A model generated the notes under the pieces. It was not told the origin of the DNA. It made no database searches and was given only the letters and a program-made list of their open reading frames with translations. Both the position numbers and the translations under genes were made by a program. Positions 1 to 7,727 of a stretch of 64,000 nucleotides of DNA are shown here, in pieces (the first letter of the stretch is position 1; each line of letters starts with the position of its first letter). Source of the DNA: Clostridiales bacterium (GTDB lineage: Bacteria; Bacillota; Clostridia; Saccharofermentanales; Saccharofermentanaceae); assembly GCA_017962145.1 (NCBI GenBank), contig JAGCVX010000010.1, positions 62,001 to 126,000 of the forward strand. Direction: 5' to 3'.

Positions 1-753
1 AAGGGGCGAGGATGTCATGTAGTTGCCGGACAGGTAAAGAACGTGTCCGCCGTAGCGGCGCTGTCCCACCATGCTGGTGTGCTGGATGATGCGCTGGAAG
101 GGCTCGTCATCCGGGAGCATACGGGAGTAGCACTCGGTGAAAGGTGTCTTCATGAGCATCAGAAGACACATGTTTGCCTGATATGTAACGTCCATCAGCG
201 AGTCACGGAAGTCCGTAGGCATGTTGAGGGCGTGCGTGATATGTACGAGATTTCGGCAGGAACCGGTATACAGGATCGTGTCGCATTCTAAGATGATGGA
301 ACTGGAGTCCGCAAGGACACACTGGACACGATATCTCGGTCTTTCCGGATCCTCGCTTTCGGCGATCTCGGAAACGGTGTAGCCGTACTGGATGATGCCG
401 CCGTGGTCCGTGATCTCCTGAACCAGTGCGGCCAAAAGGGAATGAAATCCGTTATCGAGATAACCCAGTCTTTTACGGCTGGCACGGCCATACCAGAGAG
501 AGTCATACCACTGCAGTTCGTCATTCAGTCCCAGATCCTTCAAAAGAGAGATCAGGGCACGGTCGGATCTTCGGATGTGATGCGGAAGAAGTTCGATATA
601 TTCGGAACCCAGACGGGAGCAGGCCAGCATACCGCCCGGGGTAGACTGCTGCTCAACGACCTGCACACGGAAACCGGCCTGCGCCAGCTTATAGGCACAG
701 ACCAGACCGGACAGTCCGGCGCCGATTACACATATCGAAGTGTTTTCCTCCAT
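1..753 (-). CDS. FAD-dependent oxidoreductase (amine oxidase/protoporphyrinogen oxidase-like), N-terminal part
   Basis: The frame is open to the window edge, so only the first 251 residues are seen. It begins with ATG at 753, preceded by a good ggagg. Residues 7-17 (ICVIGAGLSGL) form a Rossmann dinucleotide-binding GxGxxG motif, followed by an acidic residue at the end of the second strand (VVEQ) and the GG pair (TPGGM) usual in NAD(P)-binding_8/amine oxidase flavoproteins. The family oxidises amines, carotenoids, porphyrinogens or other substrates; the substrate cannot be told here. There is no signal peptide, so it is presumably cytosolic. It lies 15 bp downstream of the DUF1015 gene on the same strand and is probably co-transcribed with it. 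Confidence 0.75.
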   Translation of the reverse strand, partial: MEENTSICVIGAGLSGLVCAYKLAQAGFRVQVVEQQSTPGGMLACSRLGSEYIELLPHHIRRSDRALISLLKDLGLNDELQWYDSLWYGRASRKRLGYLDNGFHSLLAALVQEITDHGGIIQYGYTVSEIAESEDPERPRYRVQCVLADSSSIILECDTILYTGSCRNLVHITHALNMPTDFRDSLMDVTYQANMCLLMLMKTPFTECYSRMLPDDEPFQRIIQHTSMVGQRRYGGHVLYLSGNYMTSSPL

Positions 754-768
754 TTGCTGTCCTCCGGA

Positions 769-2076
769 TTATAAACAGATCTTTTTTGCTTCGAGGTAAT
801 AGCGCTTCTCGACAGCTTCGCCCATCGAGAATGTCTTTCTCGGGAAGACGCCTTCCTTGCTGATGGTCTCAAAGAAAGAGTTCTTCGAAACATCCGGAAG
901 GAGGAAGCCGAGCTTGTCAGCCGCAGCCAGAGAGCGTACGGAATCTTCGCCGTGGATATAGTCGGTATGGATGCTGTCGGACTCGATCGAATCCAGGAAT
1001 CCCTGAAGCGATCCGACGGCCAGTGTGTGGGACGGCTTTCCGATGACCATGGTGAAGTCTTCGTTTCCGTCTGTTACGAGGATCGTCTGGGATCCGTCTG
1101 CGCATCCTTCCTTGGCAAATGCACCGGCGTTTTTGAACTCGATGTTCTGGTCGGCAAAGTATGCTTTGGCTGCTTCGGTGAGTTTTTCTTTTGTAAGGCC
1201 GAAGGTCACGCGGTGGATCGGCTCAAACTGCAGTCCGTCGTCATGGATGTTGACGATCTCAACGAGGCAGTAGCGTGCCGGATGATTCGTGCGAGCTTCT
1301 TCGGACAGCCCTTCACGGACATTCTCCCAGTGCTTCTTTGCGGTCGCGAGAGAGTGGTTACCGTCACCGACGGCAAAGAGGAAACCATCGTCGGAAGAGG
1401 CGAGCAGACCGCGGAGTGCGGAAACGATGCCTTCTGCGACTTTCGAATCCTGGGATGTATAGAAACCGCGGATGTGTCCGCCTTCACTCATGAGGTCGGT
1501 ATCGTATACCAGGTTGGCGCTGTCGGAAGAGAGCGCGGAGAATGCAGGCTCGATGACGGTCTTTTCCGGATCGTTGATCAGCACCATGATGTGCGGCATC
1601 TCGATCGGGGCTCTTTCACGGATACGTACGCGAGGAGGAATACGGGAAAGTACCGTTCCTTCTGTGGCACGGATGCGGCTCTTGTTTCCGGGAGTAAAGT
1701 CATACTGCTCCAGATCCAGCGCCAGCATCAGACCCTTACGGGATTCGTTATATTTTGTTCTTCTGTCCAAAAGGATAAATCCGGGATCCATCTCGGTCAG
1801 GATGCCTTCGTCGATATAGCCGCGGATCGAAGACGCGATGTTCGAAAGTCTTGTGTCGATCTGCTCGGGCGATTCTTTTTCCAGATACACTTCCGGCAGG
1901 AACATACGAAGCGTGGACGGTGCATTTCCCACAGTCTCCTCAACTTTGTTCCAGTATTCAGGTTCGGAAGTAAACTGGTCGCAGGCGATAACTGCCCACT
2001 TGGAAAGATCGGTGCCCTTCTTCGGAAGCAGGATCTTCGGTGCCGCGATGGCGATGTCAGAATAGATAGAATTCAT
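769..2076 (-). CDS. DUF1015 family protein (COG4198)
   Basis: This 435-residue cytosolic protein matches the DUF1015 family in length and layout. The hallmark is VGDGNHSLATAK in the middle of the protein (about residues 237-248). The N-terminus resembles other members (KWAVIACDQFTSEPEYW). The biochemical role of the family is not established to my knowledge; members often sit near serine or amino-acid metabolism genes, but here the neighbour is a flavoprotein. The start is ATG at 2076 with ggagg a few bases upstream. It heads a likely two-gene operon with the FAD oxidoreductase and is divergent from the WYL regulator, which could control it. Confidence 0.85.
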   Translation of the reverse strand: MNSIYSDIAIAAPKILLPKKGTDLSKWAVIACDQFTSEPEYWNKVEETVGNAPSTLRMFLPEVYLEKESPEQIDTRLSNIASSIRGYIDEGILTEMDPGFILLDRRTKYNESRKGLMLALDLEQYDFTPGNKSRIRATEGTVLSRIPPRVRIRERAPIEMPHIMVLINDPEKTVIEPAFSALSSDSANLVYDTDLMSEGGHIRGFYTSQDSKVAEGIVSALRGLLASSDDGFLFAVGDGNHSLATAKKHWENVREGLSEEARTNHPARYCLVEIVNIHDDGLQFEPIHRVTFGLTKEKLTEAAKAYFADQNIEFKNAGAFAKEGCADGSQTILVTDGNEDFTMVIGKPSHTLAVGSLQGFLDSIESDSIHTDYIHGEDSVRSLAAADKLGFLLPDVSKNSFFETISKEGVFPRKTFSMGEAVEKRYYLEAKKICL

Positions 2077-2111
2077 GGATATCCTCCAGGTAATTGTAAA
2101 AATAGCCTTAA

Positions 2112-2135
2112 TATTATAGCACGCGCGCGCGAGTG
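2112..2135. promoter_or_regulatory. Divergent regulatory region with CG-repeat palindrome
   Basis: In the 126-bp gap between the DUF1015 gene and the WYL gene, a perfect TATAAT lies on the minus strand (2112-2117) as a candidate -10 for the DUF1015 operon. Just upstream of it is (CG)5 at 2122-2131, flanked by CAC at 2120-2122 and GTG at 2133-2135, making a near-palindrome. Its position suggests an operator, perhaps for the WYL protein; this is inference. Confidence 0.35.
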
Positions 2136-2202
2136 GAGAAAGACTATTTCATGCATTCATGTTATAGTATGAGTAGAGTCTTTCTTGGGGAGGTCGGTGC
2201 AT

Positions 2203-3201
2203 ATGGCCAAAACGGAAAACGGCAGAGGAAGGCTGCTTTGCCTTCTGGAGATCTTACAAAAAGAGACCGACGAACAGCACGGTCTTTCGGCACAGGAGCT
2301 GCTTTCGAAACTGGAAGCAAGAGGATTTCCTGTCGAGCGAAAAGCCCTCTACAGGGATTTTGATGCTCTAAATGCATCGGCGATTCCGCTCGAGTCGACC
2401 GGACGTCCGCCCCGGTACTATATCGAGGAGCGTGAGTTCGAGCTCGAAGAGATCATGATCCTCATCGATGCCGTCGAGTCGGCAGGCTTCATGACGGAGA
2501 CGAAAAAGGCAGGCTTGATCAAGAAACTCAAGGGCCTGACGTCGACCGGAAAAGCCAGTGAACTGAACGAGCAGATCCACTATCTCGACCGCCACCATTC
2601 CTCGAACAACGAGTTTATTTATTCCGTCGCCGCGATCCGTCGTGCGATGGCGGAAGGACATCCCGTGACATTCCAATATATCGAGTACGATATCGACGCG
2701 GGCGAAGTGCTCAAACATGACGGTATGCAGTACATCCTGCATCCGTTCGCGATGGTCTGGAACAACGGATTTTACTACTGTATCGGCGCACGCCCGGAGC
2801 AGAGCGGAAAGGGCGACGAAGAGAAGATCGTGCACTTCCGTATCGACCGCATGAAGGCGGCGAAAGTGGACGCGAAAAGAAAACTCGTCAAGCCGCCGAA
2901 GGGCTTTAGTGTCGCCCGTCATACGGAGTCTTCTTTCAGCATGTTCGGATCCGAGCCGGAAGTGGTGACGATCCGCTTCGGAAAGAACCTTCTGACCCAG
3001 TTCTATGACCGCTTCAGCCGTGATGTCGTGATCCAGAAAGATCCGAAGAATCCGGAGTTTTTGCTGGCAAATGTTTCAGTCAGTGTCGCACCGACGTTCT
3101 TTGCCTGGATCAGTCAGTACGAGGGTGCATTTACCATAGAAGGACCGGAGCACGTCAGACAGAAATACCACGATCATCTGAAAAAAGCACTGGATGCTTA
3201 A
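2203..3201 (+). CDS. WYL-domain transcriptional regulator
   Basis: A 332-residue DNA-binding regulator. Residues about 8-60 form a winged helix-turn-helix of the DeoR/HTH_11 type (LLCLLEILQKET... ALYRDFDAL). The middle carries a WYL domain (HPFAMVWNNGFYYCIGA, then HFRIDRM) and the last 80 residues match a WCX-type extension. WYL domains bind ligands, in some cases nucleic acid or nucleotides. An in-frame TTG lies at 2185, but ATG at 2203 has ggggagg about 10 bases upstream, so I chose it. The gene is divergent from DUF1015 and followed 132 bp later by the first MoxR cassette. Its targets are unknown; local autoregulation is plausible. Confidence 0.85.
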   Translation: MAKTENGRGRLLCLLEILQKETDEQHGLSAQELLSKLEARGFPVERKALYRDFDALNASAIPLESTGRPPRYYIEEREFELEEIMILIDAVESAGFMTETKKAGLIKKLKGLTSTGKASELNEQIHYLDRHHSSNNEFIYSVAAIRRAMAEGHPVTFQYIEYDIDAGEVLKHDGMQYILHPFAMVWNNGFYYCIGARPEQSGKGDEEKIVHFRIDRMKAAKVDAKRKLVKPPKGFSVARHTESSFSMFGSEPEVVTIRFGKNLLTQFYDRFSRDVVIQKDPKNPEFLLANVSVSVAPTFFAWISQYEGAFTIEGPEHVRQKYHDHLKKALDA

Positions 3202-3333
3202 GTTTATCCGTGTTTTATCTTTAACATGTCACGTATTCTTTGAAAGCAGGTTTCGAGTACAATAACAAAAGATTCATCGCGCTGTCCCAAAAGGACATCA
3301 AAGACAAATTTCGAGGAGAGCAGGGGATGCGAT

Positions 3334-4266
3334 ATGGCCAAGGTAAAAGATCAAGTTATTGAAGAAGTAAAGAAGGTAATCTGCGGTAAGGATGAGGTGA
3401 TCAAGCTCGCGCTTACTGGAATGCTTTCCGGAGGTCATATCCTCATCGAGGACGTGCCGGGCGTCGGTAAAACTTCGATGGCGCTTGCGTTTTCCAAGGC
3501 GATGGGTCTGGATTACGGACGTGTGCAGTTTACGCCGGACGTACTTCCTTCCGATATCACCGGTTTTACGATCTTCGATAAAGATACCAAGGAGATGCAC
3601 TACAAAAAGGGTGCGATCTTCCATAATCTCTTTTTGGCTGATGAACTGAACCGTGCGTCATCTCGTACGCAGTCGGCATTCCTCGAAGCCATGGAAGAAG
3701 GACAGGTCACGGTTGACGAAAAGACCTATCCGCTTCCGGATCCCTTCATCGTATTTGCGACACAGAACCCGTCCGGCGCGTCGGGCACTTCGCTTCTTCC
3801 GGACTCCCAGATGGACCGTTTTACAGTCCGTATCTCCATGGGCTATCCGGGAAGAGAAGATGAGAAGGCCATGATCATGAACCGCCAGGAAGGCAAAGTT
3901 CCGATGCAGACTATCGAGCGGATCTGCACCAGTGACGATATGCTCCGCATGAGAAAAGAAGCGGCGCAGGTCCATCTTCGTGACAAGCTTTTAGACTATG
4001 TGGTCGCGCTTGTGGAAGCGACCCGTAACCACCCCGATCTCGAGCGTGGCGCGAGCCCGCGTGCGACACTGGCACTGACTGCCATGGCCAAGGCTTATGC
4101 CTACATGCATGACCGTGATGTGGTAACGGAAGATGACGTGCGCGCCGTATTCTGCCCCGTCATGAGCCATCGTCTCCTTTTGACTCCGGAGGCGGAGTTC
4201 AATGAACTGAAGACCGATGCGATCGCGGAGGAAATCCTGAAAACAACGACCCTGGCGAGAGTGTGA
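3334..4266 (+). CDS. MoxR-family AAA+ ATPase, cassette copy 1
   Basis: A 310-residue cytosolic ATPase of the MoxR/RavA clade. Walker A is at residues about 41-49 (VPGVGKTSM) and Walker B at about 99-105 (LFLADEL), followed by NRA. FATQNP is the sensor 1 region, and a C-terminal AAA lid follows. MoxR ATPases act as chaperones that help assemble or activate partner complexes, typically with DUF58 and von Willebrand-type proteins. Here the DUF58 gene starts 6 bp after the stop and the transglutaminase protein follows, so the three form an operon. The start ATG at 3334 has a purine-rich caggggatg upstream. A close paralogue is at 15005. Confidence 0.92.
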   Translation: MAKVKDQVIEEVKKVICGKDEVIKLALTGMLSGGHILIEDVPGVGKTSMALAFSKAMGLDYGRVQFTPDVLPSDITGFTIFDKDTKEMHYKKGAIFHNLFLADELNRASSRTQSAFLEAMEEGQVTVDEKTYPLPDPFIVFATQNPSGASGTSLLPDSQMDRFTVRISMGYPGREDEKAMIMNRQEGKVPMQTIERICTSDDMLRMRKEAAQVHLRDKLLDYVVALVEATRNHPDLERGASPRATLALTAMAKAYAYMHDRDVVTEDDVRAVFCPVMSHRLLLTPEAEFNELKTDAIAEEILKTTTLARV

Positions 4267-4272
4267 TCTTTT

Positions 4273-5172
4273 ATGGTTAAAAGCTGGGTCATTTACATCC
4301 TGTCTGTCCTGGGGGCAGTGGCTTTTTTCATCGTGTATCAGCAGTGGCTTGCCTGGTACGTTCTGATGGTGCTTGCCGCGATCCCGTTTGTTGCGCTGAT
4401 ACTGAGTTTTCTGGCCGCGCACTTTTTCAAGGTCCGTGTGAAAGCGCCTAGAAGTGTGACGGTAAAAACCGGCGCATCACTTCTTTTTACATCGAGTACG
4501 ACTCCCTATGTTCCGGGTCAGATCTACCGCGTGAAGATGACGATCATCGAGCTGATGAGCCGCGAAAGACAGGAGCATACTTTCGTCTGTCAGATCGGCA
4601 CGGATAAGAGCGTGCTGCTTCAGACAGATCACTGCGGCACCTACAAGATCGAGTCGATCAAGGTCCGCGTCTACGATATGCTCGGTTTGATCCCGATCTG
4701 CAAAAAAGTTGATCTTCACGGTGAAGTACCGGTCATGCCGGAACTTCGCATGCCGGAGATCGTCGTCGATTCGAACGGTTTTCGTGCGAAACTTCTTTCG
4801 AAGTCGCAGTCTCCGTTTTCCGAGCTTTACGACATCCGTGAATATATCCAGGGCGATCCGATCAAGAATATCCACTGGAAGATGAGTGCAAAGAAAGACG
4901 ACATCATGGTCAAGGAGCCCCAGGAGGAGTCTCACGGCCGTGCCCGTGTCGTGATGCCGCTTGAGGGAACCCGCGACAAGGTCGATCAGAACCTCGGCGA
5001 AGTGCTGTTTACGATCCGGTATTTCCTGATCCGTGATATCCCCGTTACGATCCGCGTGATCTCGCGCCTGAGAAGAGCGGAAACGTTTGAGATCCGCTCG
5101 AAACTGGAGATGAACCGCGCGATGCTTTCGATCCTTAGGATGCCGATCCCGGGAGGGCAGAACCATGAGTAA
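4273..5172 (+). CDS. DUF58 domain membrane protein, cassette copy 1
   Basis: A 299-residue protein with two hydrophobic segments at residues about 5-24 and 27-50, followed by a cytoplasmic or surface domain. The DUF58 hallmark is present near residues 190-208 (REYIQGDPIKNIHW, then KMSAK). DUF58 proteins carry a von Willebrand-like fold and are standard partners of MoxR ATPases; their molecular activity is poorly known. The gene is translationally coupled: the next gene starts inside it with an 8-bp overlap. The paralogue at 15947 has the same order, size and overlap. Confidence 0.88.
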   Translation: MVKSWVIYILSVLGAVAFFIVYQQWLAWYVLMVLAAIPFVALILSFLAAHFFKVRVKAPRSVTVKTGASLLFTSSTTPYVPGQIYRVKMTIIELMSRERQEHTFVCQIGTDKSVLLQTDHCGTYKIESIKVRVYDMLGLIPICKKVDLHGEVPVMPELRMPEIVVDSNGFRAKLLSKSQSPFSELYDIREYIQGDPIKNIHWKMSAKKDDIMVKEPQEESHGRARVVMPLEGTRDKVDQNLGEVLFTIRYFLIRDIPVTIRVISRLRRAETFEIRSKLEMNRAMLSILRMPIPGGQNHE

Positions 5173-7567
5173 AGAGAGAAAAGAACTCACTCTGGCATTC
5201 CCTCAGGGAGAATCGCTTCCGGTCTGGCAGTTCTGCTTTTCCAGCATCCTGGCGACCGTTTTGGGCGTGGCCTGTGTCGTCATGCTCCTTTCCACATACA
5301 GACTCTCGATCGACTATGTGGGCGTTGCATTTTACACGTTAGGCATCTCTTTGTTCTTCAGTTATATTTTTGCTCGAAATGACATACGCCTGACTTTACT
5401 CTCGCTTGGCGGCGTAGTCCTTATTACGACGGTGTTTCTGGCCTTTGACCTGTTCTCCGCGCGATACGCGGCGGAGTATTTCTACGGCGCCGTTGCGGAT
5501 CTGGCGCTTCGCTTTTTGCCGGGTGGGTCGCTTACTTTGGAAAACGGATTTGCCATGTCTGTATTCTTCTCATTGGTCAGTGCATTTCCCGCCATATTAA
5601 CGACGTGGGTCATCGCGAGAAAGAAGAATGTGCTGATCGCATTTTTGGGTTACCTGCCGTTTGTCATTTTAACGGTTTCGCTGAACTACCAGATCCCGAC
5701 GCAGGGTTCCTGTCAGGTCGTCATCGCAGGATTCCTGCTTCTGGTCATCTACTCGAAGGTAAGAAAGAATGCGAAGGAGCCGACATACTGTGATCTGATG
5801 AAGATCATGGTGCCGATTCTGGTGGGACTTTGCATCATCGGCATCTTTAATCCGCAGAAAAAGTACAGACAGGATGAGATGGCGCAGAAGCAGTATCTGG
5901 CGATGCAGCAATTCCTCGAAAAGGTCTCGGAAAAGCTTCCTTTCGGAACCGGAAAGAAGATCCAGGAAGAGGTCGTCAAAGAGGTGGAAAAGACCTATAT
6001 GGGAAGCCTCGTCATCGAAGATGTGGCACGTCATACACTGCGCATGTCGGTCGGACGTGAAAACCTCCTGATGGCAGGAAACTTCAACCCGCCGAGATGG
6101 AAGTTCATGACGGTGACCCGTATGAGTAACGAACTCTATACCGGAAATGCCTCCTCGTCCGGTCCGTATATGTATCTCAAGACCGCGTCCATGTCCCGTT
6201 TTGACGGATATTCCTGGGCGGCGCCGACGGAGGAGATGCCGTTTTCCTACTACTATCCTCCGGATAATATCTCGCAAAAAGAAGCGCAGAGCGTCGTGCG
6301 GATCAAGGTCGATTTCCGCGGCGATTACGCGTTCGTTCCGTACTATACGGATCACTACCGCATCGATCCTTCGAGCAGCCAGTATATCACGGAACCATAT
6401 CTGATACTTCGTGAATCGAGCATCATGAACGAAAAGACGCTTATCCCCGATGCGTCGCAGGATTATTTCTTCGTCTATAGTGAAGTGCCGGTACGAAGTC
6501 AACCGGAGTGGTCGGACGAGTATATCCGGCAGATCTATCTCGACTGCCTCTACGTACCGGATGCAACGCGCGAAGGAATCCTTCTCAGCGAGACACTTCC
6601 GCAGTGGTATCTCGATGTTCTTTATGGAAAAGAAGAGTGGCCGACCGAGCGCAAAGTCCGCGCGGTCGTAAGCTACGTGCGTACCCTTCACGAGTACGAT
6701 GCCTTGACGCGTTTTCCGCCGGATGACGTGGATTTTGTAACGTGGTTCATGCGCTACAGCAAGACCGGATTCTGCGTACATTACGCGTCGACAGCGGCTG
6801 TACTTCTGCGTATGCTGGGCGTGCCGACTCGCTATGTCAGCGGTTATCTTCTGACCGATGTGCAGGACGGTGTAGCCTGCGATGTCTATACGACCGATGC
6901 CCATGCCTGGATCGAGTATTTCCATCCGGATTACGGCTGGATCATGGACGATCCGACACCGGGAAATGAAGAAGCGGCGAGCCACTTTAATTTCGATGCG
7001 ATCGTACAGGAGTACGGACCGGAAACGTCGATGGTTACGCCGGTTCCGCTTCCGAGCCGCACGCCGACACCGACGATCAACCCGTATTCCGGTGTATATC
7101 AGGGTGCCATCGGAAACCAGGGCGATAAGGAACTCTCCGAAGGACAAAAGCTCCTTAAGAAGATCGTGGACGGGTTCGTTAAGATCTTTATCCGTGTCAT
7201 GATCGTCGTGGCGATCATCGCGGCAGTGGTGCTCACCGTGCGTGGGATCTTCCATCTTTACTGGAAGAAGAGATTCGGAAGTGAGGATCAGAACCTTCGT
7301 GCCCGGTCGTATTACCATTACTATGCCATCATGGCGAAGATCTTAAAGAGTAAGCCTACAGATACGGGTGAACGAATCGCGGGACAGGCCGCATTCAGCC
7401 GTCAGGGCGTAAAAGAGGAGGATGTTCTCGAACTGATCCGTTCGGAGCAGAAAAACCTCGACGAATACTACAAAAAAGCCAAGGATATCAGGCAGAATAT
7501 CTTCGATCTTCTGGTGATCCGCATGAAAGCTCCGCCTGAAACGGCTGCCCCGGATCCTGACGCATAA
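5165..7567 (+). CDS. Membrane transglutaminase-like protein (TgpA type), cassette copy 1
   Basis: An 800-residue protein built as about six transmembrane helices (residues about 18-215, DUF3488/TgpA_N-like), a large extracytoplasmic part, a transglutaminase core, another helix at about 668-690 and a cytoplasmic tail resembling DUF4129. The papain-like triad is visible: Cys537 in TGFCVHYAS, His580 in DAHAWIEY, and Asp in GWIMDDPTPGN. A short Pro/Thr stretch (SRTPTPTIN) precedes the last helix. TgpA-type proteins are linked to cell envelope maintenance and may cleave or cross-link proteins or peptidoglycan-linked substrates. The ATG at 5165 overlaps the DUF58 stop by 8 bp and has ggga/ggg upstream. 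This is the last gene of the cassette, followed by a terminator. Confidence 0.88.
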   Translation: MSKERKELTLAFPQGESLPVWQFCFSSILATVLGVACVVMLLSTYRLSIDYVGVAFYTLGISLFFSYIFARNDIRLTLLSLGGVVLITTVFLAFDLFSARYAAEYFYGAVADLALRFLPGGSLTLENGFAMSVFFSLVSAFPAILTTWVIARKKNVLIAFLGYLPFVILTVSLNYQIPTQGSCQVVIAGFLLLVIYSKVRKNAKEPTYCDLMKIMVPILVGLCIIGIFNPQKKYRQDEMAQKQYLAMQQFLEKVSEKLPFGTGKKIQEEVVKEVEKTYMGSLVIEDVARHTLRMSVGRENLLMAGNFNPPRWKFMTVTRMSNELYTGNASSSGPYMYLKTASMSRFDGYSWAAPTEEMPFSYYYPPDNISQKEAQSVVRIKVDFRGDYAFVPYYTDHYRIDPSSSQYITEPYLILRESSIMNEKTLIPDASQDYFFVYSEVPVRSQPEWSDEYIRQIYLDCLYVPDATREGILLSETLPQWYLDVLYGKEEWPTERKVRAVVSYVRTLHEYDALTRFPPDDVDFVTWFMRYSKTGFCVHYASTAAVLLRMLGVPTRYVSGYLLTDVQDGVACDVYTTDAHAWIEYFHPDYGWIMDDPTPGNEEAASHFNFDAIVQEYGPETSMVTPVPLPSRTPTPTINPYSGVYQGAIGNQGDKELSEGQKLLKKIVDGFVKIFIRVMIVVAIIAAVVLTVRGIFHLYWKKRFGSEDQNLRARSYYHYYAIMAKILKSKPTDTGERIAGQAAFSRQGVKEEDVLELIRSEQKNLDEYYKKAKDIRQNIFDLLVIRMKAPPETAAPDPDA

Positions 7568-7639
7568 AGAAAATGCATTTTGATGCATCTCTTTATATAT
7601 ATAGATATAGATTTTCTCGTCTAAATCATGTAAAATTAC

Positions 7640-7676
7640 AAGGCACGCGAAAACTGATGCGCGTGCCTTGCTTTTT
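7640..7676 (+). terminator. Rho-independent terminator after cassette 1
   Basis: A perfect 10-bp stem (aaggcacgcg at 7640-7649 with cgcgtgcctt at 7660-7669) with a 10-base loop is followed by gcttttt. It separates the first cassette from alaS. Confidence 0.85.
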
Positions 7677-7727
7677 CTGACCAATATAAGGGTCGGACAG
7701 CTTTGTTGACAAAGGAGACAAAGAAGA

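Noticed and set aside
5669..7318. 549-codon frame antisense to the first transglutaminase gene
   Set aside because: His/Arg-rich composition typical of an antisense shadow; no SD.
7568..7727. T-box leader before alaS
   Set aside because: The gap contains only a terminator of the upstream operon; no tggnaccgcg-like T-box sequence is seen.
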